A stretch of 64,000 bases of DNA from Sphingobacteriales bacterium 50-39 (GTDB lineage Bacteria; Bacteroidota; Bacteroidia; Chitinophagales; Chitinophagaceae). The notes beneath the pieces were generated by a model. The model searched no databases. It was given only the letters and a program-made list of their open reading frames with translations, and was not told the DNA's origin. The position numbers and the translations under genes are program-made. This document shows, one piece after another, positions 25,841-34,420 of the stretch. Location: contig MKTZ01000009.1 in the NCBI GenBank assembly GCA_001898505.1, positions 62,001 through 126,000 on the forward strand, read 5' to 3'. Numbering within the stretch: the first letter of the stretch is position 1; each line of letters begins with the position of its first letter.

Positions 25841-28329
25841 AGTACGCCATTCGACATATAGCCGGCATCGTTGGGGGAAGCTTTCTTCAATTTCGGGGAG
25901 ACGATACGGTGGAGCATCTGTTGCTGGACAGCCGCCGGCTGATCTTCCCGGATACCTCGTTGTTCTTTTCCTTAAAAGGGCCCCGCAGGGATGGGGGGCT
26001 TTTTATAGAGGAGCTGTATAGGCGGGGGGTAAGAAATTTCATAGTTGGGGAAACTATTTCCATCGACCTGCCGGGAGCCAATATTATTTTGGTGGATGAC
26101 ACCCTGGCCGCCTTACAGCGGCTGACGGCCTTTCACCGGCGGGCTTTCTCTATTCCTGTCATCGGGATCACCGGCAGCAATGGGAAGACCACTGTAAAAG
26201 AATGGCTGAATCAATTGTTGGAGGACTCTTACCAGGTGGTGCGGAGCCCTAAAAGCTATAATTCACAGATCGGGGTACCGCTCAGTGTCTGGCAACTGAA
26301 CGAGTCACATGAGCTGGCGATCTTCGAGGCGGGTATATCCCGTGGAGCGGAGATGGGCAAATTGCAGCGGATCATACAACCTACCATCGGCATTTTTACC
26401 AATATCGGCGAGGCGCATAGCGAAGGGTTCCTGAACCGTGCTGAAAAGGCGGCGGAGAAGCTGCAGCTCTTTGCGGAGGCGGAGGTCCTTATCTATAACA
26501 GCGACCAGACTGACGTTGTGACCGCGGTGGATGAGTGGCTGGTGAGGATCGGTGGCGGACCCAATCTTTTTGCCTGGGGACGTGGCGGGAATGGGGCGGT
26601 ACGGGTGGATGCCGTTGAAAAAAATGGCGGAGCTACCAGGGTGCATGTCACTTATTTAGGACAGAAGATGTCCTTTGACGCCCCCTTCACGGACGACGCA
26701 TCGATAGAGAATGTCATGCACTGCATTTGTGTGTTGTTATATCTTGGGCAGCAGGGGGAGCAGATAAACCAGCGGCTGCAGCAGCTAACGCGGATAGCCA
26801 TGCGCCTGGAGCTGAAAGGAGGTATCAATCACTGCAGCATCATCAACGACAGCTATAGTGCGGACCTCAGCTCTCTCTCCCTGGCGCTGGACTTTCTTTC
26901 CCAGCAACGGCAGCATCCCCGGCGTACGGTGATCCTTTCGGACTTTTTGGAGAGCGGCCAGGATGAGGGCAGTCTTTATACGACCATCGCCCGGATGTTA
27001 TCGCAAAAGAAGATCGATAGAATGGTTGGGGTCGGTCCGCGCATAAGTCTTCACGCGGCCCTGATCGCAAAATGGTTTACGGCGCCGTCGGTCTTCTATC
27101 CTTCGGTGGAGGAGTTTAAAAATGCCCTTTTCCAGCTGCATTTCCGGGATGAGACGATCCTGCTGAAGGGGGCGCGTGTCTTTGAATTCGAGGACATCGA
27201 CCGGCTGTTGTCGGAACAGATACACCAGACGGTGCTGGAGATCAACCTGGATGCCCTGACGAATAATTTAGGGCAGTATCGCGGGCGGCTGGAGCCTGCC
27301 ACAAAGCTGATGGCGATGGTAAAGGCATTTTCGTATGGCAGCGGAAGCTTTGAGATTGCCAACCGGCTGCAACGGGATGGCGTGGATTACCTGGGGGTGG
27401 CCTATGCGGACGAAGGGGTGGTGTTGCGGAAAGGAGGCATTCATATGCCCATCATGGTCATGAATACGGAGAACAGCTCTTTCGACCTGCTGGTACAATA
27501 TAACCTGGAGCCGGTGATCTATTCCTTCAGCCTGCTGCGGGATTTCGACAAATGGTTAAGAAAGGAGGGGGTGATGAACTTCCCCGTACACATCGAGCTG
27601 GAGACTGGCATGAACCGGCTGGGTTTTTCCACCGAGCCATCGCAGGAGCTGGATGCTTTGATAAGAGCATTGAAGTCGGCCAATTTCAAGATACAGAGTG
27701 TTTTCAGCCATCTGGCGGCCAGCGAGGAGGCGCAACAAGACGACTATACACACCGGCAGGGGGGTATTTACCGGGCGGCCGTTGCACGGATACAGGAGGC
27801 GCTGCCCTATCCCTTTCTCCGGCATATAGCCAATACGGCGGCCATCGTTCGTCATCCGGACCTGCGGCTGGATATGGTGAGACTGGGGATCGGGCTTTAC
27901 GGCGTGGATAGTGCAGACTCGCATCAGCTGGATCTTCGGGAAGTGTCTACGCTGAAGTCGACTATCGCACAGATCAAGTATCTGAAGGAGGGGGAGACCG
28001 TAGGGTACAACCGGCGGGGTATTGCCGGGCAGGATACGGTGATCGCTACCGTGCGGATAGGGTATGCGGATGGCTACCCCCGGAGACTGGGTAATGGGGT
28101 GGGTAAGATGTGGGTCAAGGGGAGGTTGGCGCCCGTCATTGGCAGCGTCTGTATGGATATGACGATGATCGATATTTCGGGTATCGTGGACGTGCAGGAA
28201 GGGGACGAGGTGGTGGTCTTTGGTAAAGAGTTGCCTGTCAACCAGTTGGCTCATTGGGCGCAGACCATCCCGTATGAGATCCTCACCGGGGTGAGCCAGC
28301 GGGTGCGGAGGGTCTACTTCGAGGAATAG
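25837..28329 (+). CDS. murF: Bifunctional UDP-MurNAc-tripeptide:D-Ala-D-Ala ligase / alanine racemase
   Basis: One 830-residue chain makes D-alanine and adds D-Ala-D-Ala to the peptidoglycan precursor. Residues 1-450 are MurF: the N-terminal UDP-binding domain with LLLDSRRL, the ATP loop GITGSNGKTT at 110-119, and NDSYSADLSSL in the ligase core. From about 465 the chain is alanine racemase: LEINLDALTNNL, the PLP lysine in MVKAFSYG, and the C-terminal VCMDMTMIDI with the catalytic tyrosine region GYNRRG earlier. This fusion is known in Bacteroidota. The protein is cytoplasmic. It starts inside the TerC-family stop codon region and is followed by lspA after 87 bases. Confidence 0.95.
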   Translation: MKYAIRHIAGIVGGSFLQFRGDDTVEHLLLDSRRLIFPDTSLFFSLKGPRRDGGLFIEELYRRGVRNFIVGETISIDLPGANIILVDDTLAALQRLTAFHRRAFSIPVIGITGSNGKTTVKEWLNQLLEDSYQVVRSPKSYNSQIGVPLSVWQLNESHELAIFEAGISRGAEMGKLQRIIQPTIGIFTNIGEAHSEGFLNRAEKAAEKLQLFAEAEVLIYNSDQTDVVTAVDEWLVRIGGGPNLFAWGRGGNGAVRVDAVEKNGGATRVHVTYLGQKMSFDAPFTDDASIENVMHCICVLLYLGQQGEQINQRLQQLTRIAMRLELKGGINHCSIINDSYSADLSSLSLALDFLSQQRQHPRRTVILSDFLESGQDEGSLYTTIARMLSQKKIDRMVGVGPRISLHAALIAKWFTAPSVFYPSVEEFKNALFQLHFRDETILLKGARVFEFEDIDRLLSEQIHQTVLEINLDALTNNLGQYRGRLEPATKLMAMVKAFSYGSGSFEIANRLQRDGVDYLGVAYADEGVVLRKGGIHMPIMVMNTENSSFDLLVQYNLEPVIYSFSLLRDFDKWLRKEGVMNFPVHIELETGMNRLGFSTEPSQELDALIRALKSANFKIQSVFSHLAASEEAQQDDYTHRQGGIYRAAVARIQEALPYPFLRHIANTAAIVRHPDLRLDMVRLGIGLYGVDSADSHQLDLREVSTLKSTIAQIKYLKEGETVGYNRRGIAGQDTVIATVRIGYADGYPRRLGNGVGKMWVKGRLAPVIGSVCMDMTMIDISGIVDVQEGDEVVVFGKELPVNQLAHWAQTIPYEILTGVSQRVRRVYFEE

Positions 28330-28386
28330 GGCCGGCGACAGCCATGAATTGAGGATGATAGGGCCGGTGGGCCAGGATTTTTATGG

Positions 28387-28394
28387 TATATTTG
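28387..28394 (+). promoter_or_regulatory. -7 promoter element (TATATTTG) before lspA
   Basis: An exact TAnnTTTG match lies 22 bases upstream of the GTG start of lspA, nearly the same distance as at the cysteine desulfurase gene. It suggests lspA can be transcribed apart from murF. Confidence 0.5.
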
Positions 28395-28416
28395 AAGCTT
28401 TAAATATTGAAATCGC

Positions 28417-29124
28417 GTGAAGGCCAGAACAGTATTTCTCATCGTATTACTTATCATCGTTGCGGATCAGTCCCTGAAGATTTGGGTTAAAACACATATG
28501 CCTCTTAGCCACCCGCCGGAATTATTCCGGGAGCAGGTGTCGGCTTATGACAATGGCATCAAGTTATTAGGCAATAAGGCGCAGATATATTTTGTAGAGA
28601 ACGAGGGTATGGCCTGGGGCTGGAAGTTCGGGGGTACCTGGGGAAAGATGGCCCTGACGCTGTTCCGCCTGGTAGCGGTAATATTTGGGATCTTTTACGT
28701 TCAGTCTATCATCAAAAAGAAATATCACCGGGGTTTTATCATTTGTGCGGGGTTGATCTTTGCGGGGGCGTTGGGCAATCTGCTGGACAGCATGTTCTAT
28801 GGGTTGATCTTTGAAGAGAGCACTGTTGACCATGTGGCCAGGATATTCCCATCCCACGGGTATACGACCTTTCTGCATGGCCGGGTAGTGGATATGCTTT
28901 ATTTCCCTCTGATAAAGACGCACTATCCATCGTGGTTCCCCTTTGTGGGGGGTGAGGAGTTCGAATTCTTCAGCCCTGTCTTCAATCTGGCGGATGCCTC
29001 CATCTCTGTAGGCGTGATCGCCATCCTCTTATTCCAAAAGAAATTTTTTCACAAGCATTCTTCCGAACACACGGCGCATACCATGGACGAGCAGGCTGCA
29101 AAGGTAGATTCAGTGCAGGCGTAA
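28417..29124 (+). CDS. lspA: Lipoprotein signal peptidase (signal peptidase II)
   Basis: The enzyme cuts the signal peptide from diacylglyceryl-prolipoproteins in the inner membrane. The 235-residue protein has four membrane helices, an N-terminal ADQSLKIWV, NLLDSMFYG with the first catalytic aspartate (about D124), GRVVDMLYFP, and FNLADASISVG with the second (about D193). At 235 residues it is longer than the E. coli enzyme because of insertions typical of Bacteroidota, around the FEESTVDHVARIFPSHG loop. GTG 28417 is the only start that leaves the first helix complete. It serves the several lipoproteins of this window. Confidence 0.93.
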   Translation: MKARTVFLIVLLIIVADQSLKIWVKTHMPLSHPPELFREQVSAYDNGIKLLGNKAQIYFVENEGMAWGWKFGGTWGKMALTLFRLVAVIFGIFYVQSIIKKKYHRGFIICAGLIFAGALGNLLDSMFYGLIFEESTVDHVARIFPSHGYTTFLHGRVVDMLYFPLIKTHYPSWFPFVGGEEFEFFSPVFNLADASISVGVIAILLFQKKFFHKHSSEHTAHTMDEQAAKVDSVQA

Positions 29125-29140
29125 GGCGGGCTAGCCGTTC

Positions 29141-29704
29141 TTAGGGCTTCTTAAGCTGGTGAAGCACGGTCAGAAGACTGAGGCTGGCGGCGCCGGTACA
29201 TTCCATTTCGAACCTGGACAGTATCGTTTCGGCAGCTACTGTCGGACTGTCCTTGAAGTATTGCGGGGTCCAGTCAGTCTGGTTGTGGAGGTCGACTATG
29301 TCCAACAGCACCTTGTCCAATTGTGCTATACTGTCCTGTCCTACGAAGCATTTATGGGATGCTGTATATATATTGAGCAGCATTGTTCTCAGGGTATCGC
29401 TGGCCGGCGTTCTTAGCAATAGCCGGGCCGCGGGCTCTGTTTTGTCTCCTATCGAATCTGCGTCCGTCAATCGTGCTTTTAGACGTCCGATGTACGATGA
29501 GGCGGCGTTCGCGGCCTTATAAAGGCTGTCGGCATGACCGACTATTTGGGAGTCTGCATCCTTATCGAGCTGCTGGATGGTCCGGTATATGAGCTCGTAG
29601 TTGTTAATATCGATCACGGAATTGTTCGCGGCCTTTAGCGAATCATTGATGTTGTTGCCGCAGGCTGTTAGGACGAAAAAGAGCAAATATTTCATATATT
29701 TCAT
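29141..29704 (-). CDS. Small lipoprotein resembling the N-terminal domain of GldM
   Basis: The 187-residue protein has a lipoprotein signal (LLFFVLTACGN, cysteine at 15). The rest follows the order of the GldM N-terminal domain as I know it: INDSLKAANNSV, a helical HADSLYKAANAASSYIGRLK (GldM-like ADSLYDYIEGLK), a variable middle, and QYFKDSPTVAAETILSRFE at 149-167, close to the PTVAAxTILSKFQND segment of GldM. The transmembrane helix and later domains of GldM (normally over 500 residues) are absent and replaced by a lipid anchor. It could be a decoy, adaptor or regulator of the T9SS motor. It is convergent with lspA and divergent from the sigma factor gene. The similarity is recalled, not computed. 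Confidence 0.6.
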   Translation of the reverse strand: MKYMKYLLFFVLTACGNNINDSLKAANNSVIDINNYELIYRTIQQLDKDADSQIVGHADSLYKAANAASSYIGRLKARLTDADSIGDKTEPAARLLLRTPASDTLRTMLLNIYTASHKCFVGQDSIAQLDKVLLDIVDLHNQTDWTPQYFKDSPTVAAETILSRFEMECTGAASLSLLTVLHQLKKP

Positions 29705-29791
29705 ACCGGGGAGCTATAAGTCGGATAAAAATAGTAAATAGAAAGTTTCCCCCTGCAACTTTTGGGTGGATCATCTGTCAAATAGGGGCAA

Positions 29792-30370
29792 GTGAATTAC
29801 AACAGCGCAAACAGACTGTCGGATAAGCAACTTGTCGAACGGGTATTGCGGGGCGACCACCATGCCTTTGGTCTTATCGTTAAGGATACGCAAAAGCTTG
29901 TGGGGCAGATAGTGGGTCGGATGATCAGCCATGCGGAGGACAGGAAAGATATTATTCAGGATGTATATCTAAAGACGTTCAAGCATTTGTCGGGATTCAG
30001 GCACGCGGCAAAACTTTCTACCTGGATAGGCAATATTGCCTATAATACCTGTATCAATTTTTTGAAGCGGCGAAGGCTGCGGGTGGTGGGCGACGAGGGT
30101 TTTCCGGAGGCGGCCGCTCATGACTATGACGGCGGGACGGAGGCGCTGATAGAAGGCCGGGAGCTGGCGGGGATCATTGCTGCCCGGATAGAGGAGTTGC
30201 CACCCCTATACAAGATGCTGCTGGTCCTCTTTCATCAGGAGGGGCTGAGCTATTCGGATATAGGGCAGATCACCTCGCTGCCGGAGGGGACGATCAAGAG
30301 CTATTTGTTCCGGGCGAGGAAACAATTAAAGGAAAGTGTTTTGATGCAGTATAAAAAGGATGAATTATGA
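29792..30370 (+). CDS. ECF-type RNA polymerase sigma factor
   Basis: The 192-residue protein has sigma region 2 (residues 10-85: EDRKDIIQDVYLKTFKHL, then TWIGNIAYNTCINFLKRRR) and region 4 (residues 125-180: LPPLYKMLLVLFHQEGLSYSDIGQITSLPEGTIKSYLFRARKQL in the usual helix-turn-helix order). No extra domains are present. The GTG at 29792 is the chosen start; no better start codon lies near. It overlaps by 4 bases with the next gene, which encodes a zinc-finger membrane protein, so a sigma/anti-sigma pair is likely. Confidence 0.92.
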   Translation: MNYNSANRLSDKQLVERVLRGDHHAFGLIVKDTQKLVGQIVGRMISHAEDRKDIIQDVYLKTFKHLSGFRHAAKLSTWIGNIAYNTCINFLKRRRLRVVGDEGFPEAAAHDYDGGTEALIEGRELAGIIAARIEELPPLYKMLLVLFHQEGLSYSDIGQITSLPEGTIKSYLFRARKQLKESVLMQYKKDEL

Positions 30371-30798
30371 CAGATCATCTCAGTGAAGCTGCGATACAGC
30401 AGTATGCAATGGATGGAGAAAATTGCCCGGCCTGGATGAGGGAGCACGTGGAGGCGTGTGAAGCCTGTCGTATTCAGGTGGACAATTACCGGCTGATCTT
30501 TAAGGAAGTGGGACAGCTGGAGGTACCGGTGGCGGATGTAGTGGAGTTAGTGATGATGAAACTGGACAGGCCAAGGTTAAAGAGGGACTGGTCCCTGGTG
30601 TATTGGCTGGTGGGGACGGGGCTGCTGATGTTGGGGGCCGGCTGGATATTCAAGGCTTCCCTCCTGAGTATTGCAGGGGATATTTCCGGGCTGGTCCTCT
30701 ATGTCGTGGTGGGCGTCTCGGTAGGCATTGCTATTGTCCGCGGCCTGGGGATGATCGTCCAATACCGGCATCAAATAAAGAATTTAGACCTTTCCTAA
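30367..30798 (+). CDS. Putative membrane anti-sigma factor with zinc-finger motif
   Basis: The 143-residue protein has an N-terminal C20-x6-H27-x3-C31-x2-C34 pattern (CPAWMREHVEACEAC), the signature of ZAS-type anti-sigma domains, followed by two membrane helices (residues about 77-125). Such proteins hold their cognate ECF sigma factor at the membrane until a signal releases it. Its start overlaps the sigma gene stop by 4 bases. The periplasmic part is nearly absent, so the sensed signal may lie within the membrane or come from the next proteins. Confidence 0.8.
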   Translation: MTDHLSEAAIQQYAMDGENCPAWMREHVEACEACRIQVDNYRLIFKEVGQLEVPVADVVELVMMKLDRPRLKRDWSLVYWLVGTGLLMLGAGWIFKASLLSIAGDISGLVLYVVVGVSVGIAIVRGLGMIVQYRHQIKNLDLS

Positions 30799-30854
30799 GA
30801 TAATTGCAACTTATTCGAGACAGGGCTGTCTCATAACATATATCAATTATAGCA

Positions 30855-31319
30855 ATGAAGAAACTACTTATATCCATCCTGTCCTTATTGATCTTCGTGG
30901 CGGCAAGAGCGGAGGACAAAACCGGGGGAATAATCGACCGGGACTTTATGGTTGATGCATTCCATATCGGCGCAACGATTTTCTTATTGTATCTGTGCTT
31001 CAATTTTATACTGGAGCTGCTGCAGCGCAACCTGGATCATCGAATAAAGAGCAGGGCCATCGCCGCGGGGTCCTCGGAGACTATGGTCAGCCGGCTGCTG
31101 GCCCGACAGAAGAAAGATGTCCGCCGTGGGGCGCTGGCATGGATATGCGTGCTGTTGGCTATAGGTCTGGGGCTTAGCATTATCAATTTTACGATGCCTT
31201 TTGGGCTGCATAGCGTGGCGATCATGGCGTTCAGCATCGGGGCGGGTCTGCTGGCATTTTATCTTATCTCGGGACGTCAGCGGGGCTCCTCTCAGACGGG
31301 CGACGATTATAATCAGTAA
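30855..31319 (+). CDS. Small membrane protein of unknown function in sigma-factor operon
   Basis: The 154-residue protein begins with a signal-like helix (LLISILSLLIFVAARA), then has a helix at about 37-58, a basic cytoplasmic stretch (RLLARQKKDVRRG) and two closely spaced helices (95-140). The overall shape is like DUF6249-type proteins often found beside sigma/anti-sigma genes, but I cannot confirm the family. It lies 56 bases behind the anti-sigma gene. A short hairpin, GAGACA-GGGC-TGTCTC at 30817-30832, sits in that gap. Confidence 0.65.
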   Translation: MKKLLISILSLLIFVAARAEDKTGGIIDRDFMVDAFHIGATIFLLYLCFNFILELLQRNLDHRIKSRAIAAGSSETMVSRLLARQKKDVRRGALAWICVLLAIGLGLSIINFTMPFGLHSVAIMAFSIGAGLLAFYLISGRQRGSSQTGDDYNQ

Positions 31320-31330
31320 ATGACGACGTG

Positions 31331-31825
31331 ATGAAACTTGCTTTTTTTCTTGTTGGTTTTTGTCTGATACTCTTCCGGATGTATTACAAGTCCATCTGGC
31401 CGGGAGCCTTTGACCACCGGCAGCGGGTGACGATCACCATCCGCACGGACGACGACTACGAGCGGATACGATATGAAGGCAGTATCAGACTGACAGATGA
31501 CGAGACGGGTATTGACAGCATTTCTTCCGGAGGATATATCCAATACCGGCACAATGATAAAAGGCTGGAGGCGGAGACCGATGCCCAAGGTCATATCGTC
31601 TATGAAATCCGGAGCAATGACCGGCAGCTGTCACCGGATGGCGATGGAAGGCCTGTTATCAAAGAGGCGCTGCGTCAGATGATCATTTATGGATTCGATG
31701 GACGTAACAGGATGTATCGTTTGTATCAACGGGGTGGGGATAGCGCGCTGTTGCGTGAGCTGGATCAATTAAAGTCACCTGCGCTCGTGGATATGTATCG
31801 CAAATTCCTCAGCTCTCACCAATAA
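31331..31825 (+). CDS. Hypothetical protein, membrane-anchored, sigma-factor operon
   Basis: The 164-residue protein has one N-terminal hydrophobic helix (LAFFLVGFCLILF) and then a soluble part rich in charged beta strands (HRQRVTITIRTDDDYERIRYEG, GGYIQYRHNDKRLEAE) and a helical C-terminal third. No family is recognised. ATG 31331 is preferred over GTG 31328. It lies 11 bases behind the previous gene and 13 bases before the M1 peptidase gene, so it belongs to the same transcript. It could be a periplasmic sensor or stress protein. Confidence 0.6.
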   Translation: MKLAFFLVGFCLILFRMYYKSIWPGAFDHRQRVTITIRTDDDYERIRYEGSIRLTDDETGIDSISSGGYIQYRHNDKRLEAETDAQGHIVYEIRSNDRQLSPDGDGRPVIKEALRQMIIYGFDGRNRMYRLYQRGGDSALLRELDQLKSPALVDMYRKFLSSHQ

Positions 31826-31838
31826 TTACAATTTACAT

Positions 31839-34325
31839 ATGCGTACGATCTTTTTGGGGATGGCCCTGGCCATCCAGGCCTGCGCCTATCTGCAGGCACA
31901 GGAAGGGTATTGGGGGCAACCAGCCCTTGCCCATTACCGGGCCACACCGGAGTCGGTGAATGACCTGGTTCATATCAAGCTGGATGTAAGATTCGACTAT
32001 AAGAAATGTTATCTGTACGGGAAGGAGTGGGTGACGCTGCGTCCACATTTTTACCAGACGGATAGCCTGCGGCTGGATGCGAAAGGGATGGATATAGCGA
32101 ATGTGATGATGGTGGAAACCAGGCAGTCGTTGGCTGGGGCCATGAAGCGTCTGTCCTTCTTCTATGACGGCCAGCATTTAGTCATCATCCTGGACAGGAT
32201 GTACCAGCGGTCCGAAGAGTATACTATCTATATCGAATATGTGTCGAAGCCCAACGAGGTGAAGGGGCGAAAGAAGAACGAGAAGGGGCTTTATTTTATC
32301 AATCCCGACAGCAGCGAAAAGGGGAAGCCCGTGCAGATATGGACCGAGGGTGAGCCGGAGAGCGCCTCTGTATGGTTTCCCACGCTGGACAGGCCGGATC
32401 AGAAGGCGACCCAGGAGATGGTGATGACCGTGCCTTCGCAATATGTCACCTTATCCAATGGGAGGCTGGTGGGGCAAAAGGATAATAAGGACGGCACCCG
32501 TACGGATGTCTGGCGGATGGATCATCCGCACTCTTCCTATCTGTTCATGATGGCGGTGGGGGATTTCAGGATATACAAGGACAGCTGGCATGGGAAGGAA
32601 GTGAGCTATTATATGGAACCAGCCTATGCGCCGTATGCAAAGGATAATTTTGGCGAGACACCCGAGGCGATAGACTTTTTTTCCAGGATATTGGGAGTGG
32701 ACTTTCCCTGGAACAAGTATGCGCAGATAGTGGTGAGGGATTATATCAGCGGGGCGATGGAGAACACGACCGCCTGTGTACTGGGTGGGCAAAGCACGCG
32801 GCGTGAGCACCTGGACAGCTACTATTCATCGGGCATCGAGCATGAGCTGTTTCATCAATGGTTTGGGGATTATGTCACGGCGAAGAGCTGGAGCAATCTA
32901 ACGTTGAACGAATCGATGGCGGACCTGGGAGAGATCCTATGGCTGGAGCATAAATATGGTCAGGATGCGGCCGACGAACATGTGTATCAGGGTATGCAGG
33001 GATATTTCAACAATGAGGACAATGTTTCCAAAAGGCTGGTGGAATATGATTATAACGTGCCAAAAGATGCATTCAATGGGGTGACCTATCAGAAGGGGGG
33101 ACGCATCCTGAATATGCTGCGTCACTACCTCGGCAATGAAGCTTTCTACAAGGGGCTGCATATCTATCTTACCGAGAATGCCTATAAGAGCGCGGAGGTG
33201 GCGCAATTGCGGCTGGCGATGGAAAAGGCCAGTGGGAGGGATTTGCACTGGTGGTTCGATCAATGGTATCACCGGGCGGGTCATCCGCTGTTGCAGACCG
33301 GCTGGGAATGGGACGAACAGGCGGGGGTGGAAAGAGTAATTGTAAAGCAGCTACAGGAGGGTGAGCCTTATATCCTGCCGGTGGCGGTTGATATATATGC
33401 GGGTGGTGTGCGAACACGACACCGGGTGTGGGTCTCCGGCAAGGAAGATACACTGGTACTGCCTGCGGCTACCAGGCCGGATCTGGTAAACTTCGATGCG
33501 GAGCGGGTGCTGGTGGCCAGGGAGGGGGATAATAAGACGCTGGACGAATACCTGTTCCAGTATTTCCATGCTCCGGCTTATGCGGACAGAGCGGAGGCGG
33601 TGAAGTTTGCGGCCCGACATGAAGACGATGAACGCGGCCGGAAGATCATTTTGTCAGCGCTGAAGGATAAATATTCGGGTATCCGAAGTCTTGCGCTCGA
33701 TGTGTTGAACAGGGAGCATGAGGATATCCGGAACCTCGATACTGCATTACAGCATGGCGCGGTGCCGATATTGGCGGAGTTGGCGAAGTCGGATAGCAAT
33801 ACGATGGTGCGGGCGCATGCTATAGGAACGCTGATCGTGCTGAGCCGTCCGGAACTGATGCCAATATTTGTTCAGGCGTTGAGGTCGGAGTCTTATACCG
33901 TGCAGGCGATGGCGCTGCGGGCGATTGCGCGGATAGATACGGCTGCGGCGTTGCGGTATGCCAGGCCATTGGAGAAGGATCACAAGGGAGAGCTGACCCA
34001 GGCGATGGCCTATGTCTATGCCCGATATGGCGGAACGGAGCAGTGGGCTTTTGTCTGTAATGGGTGGAGGAACGGCACCCTACAGGAGAAGATACACCTT
34101 GTCCGGAGCTTTTCTGATATGATCGGCCGTATAAAGGACCCTGTTCTGGCACAGGATGGCATTCGGGAGCTGAAGCTTGTTGCCATACAATATAAAAAGG
34201 ATGGAGCGGGGGGCTATGTGGCGAAATTCCTTTCGACGATCAAAGACCAAAGGGCGGCGATGAACGATGCTGTCTCTTCCCGTGCCGCGGGGGATGCGAT
34301 ACAGGCTATCGAGGCGGCTCCATAA
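31839..34325 (+). CDS. M1 family zinc aminopeptidase with C-terminal HEAT-like repeats
   Basis: The 828-residue exported peptidase has a signal peptide (GMALAIQACAYLQAQ), the N-terminal beta domain, the exopeptidase motif GAMEN at 305-309, and the zinc site HELFH at 335-339 with the third ligand in NESM near 358. The catalytic domain ends near 470. From about 590 helical HEAT-like repeats follow (GIRSLALDVL, MVRAHAIGTLIVLS, TVQAMALRAIARID). It removes N-terminal residues from peptides in the periplasm or at the surface. It is the last gene of a probable five-gene operon led by the sigma factor, which suggests stress control. Confidence 0.92.
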   Translation: MRTIFLGMALAIQACAYLQAQEGYWGQPALAHYRATPESVNDLVHIKLDVRFDYKKCYLYGKEWVTLRPHFYQTDSLRLDAKGMDIANVMMVETRQSLAGAMKRLSFFYDGQHLVIILDRMYQRSEEYTIYIEYVSKPNEVKGRKKNEKGLYFINPDSSEKGKPVQIWTEGEPESASVWFPTLDRPDQKATQEMVMTVPSQYVTLSNGRLVGQKDNKDGTRTDVWRMDHPHSSYLFMMAVGDFRIYKDSWHGKEVSYYMEPAYAPYAKDNFGETPEAIDFFSRILGVDFPWNKYAQIVVRDYISGAMENTTACVLGGQSTRREHLDSYYSSGIEHELFHQWFGDYVTAKSWSNLTLNESMADLGEILWLEHKYGQDAADEHVYQGMQGYFNNEDNVSKRLVEYDYNVPKDAFNGVTYQKGGRILNMLRHYLGNEAFYKGLHIYLTENAYKSAEVAQLRLAMEKASGRDLHWWFDQWYHRAGHPLLQTGWEWDEQAGVERVIVKQLQEGEPYILPVAVDIYAGGVRTRHRVWVSGKEDTLVLPAATRPDLVNFDAERVLVAREGDNKTLDEYLFQYFHAPAYADRAEAVKFAARHEDDERGRKIILSALKDKYSGIRSLALDVLNREHEDIRNLDTALQHGAVPILAELAKSDSNTMVRAHAIGTLIVLSRPELMPIFVQALRSESYTVQAMALRAIARIDTAAALRYARPLEKDHKGELTQAMAYVYARYGGTEQWAFVCNGWRNGTLQEKIHLVRSFSDMIGRIKDPVLAQDGIRELKLVAIQYKKDGAGGYVAKFLSTIKDQRAAMNDAVSSRAAGDAIQAIEAAP

Positions 34326-34359
34326 TTCCTTTCCGTCGAACAACGAATCCCGGAGGGTT

Positions 34360-34391
34360 AAAAAAGAACTGGCCGGTAGGAATCCGGCCAG
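34360..34391 (-). terminator. Rho-independent terminator of the 920-residue T9SS gene
   Basis: An 8-bp perfect stem (CTGGCCGG at 34369-34376 with CCGGCCAG at 34384-34391) is followed, on the minus strand, by TTCTTTTTT. It lies 29 bases past the stop of the minus-strand gene. Confidence 0.85.
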
Positions 34392-34420
34392 TCTGCGTGT
34401 GTTGCATATATGAGCGTGGT

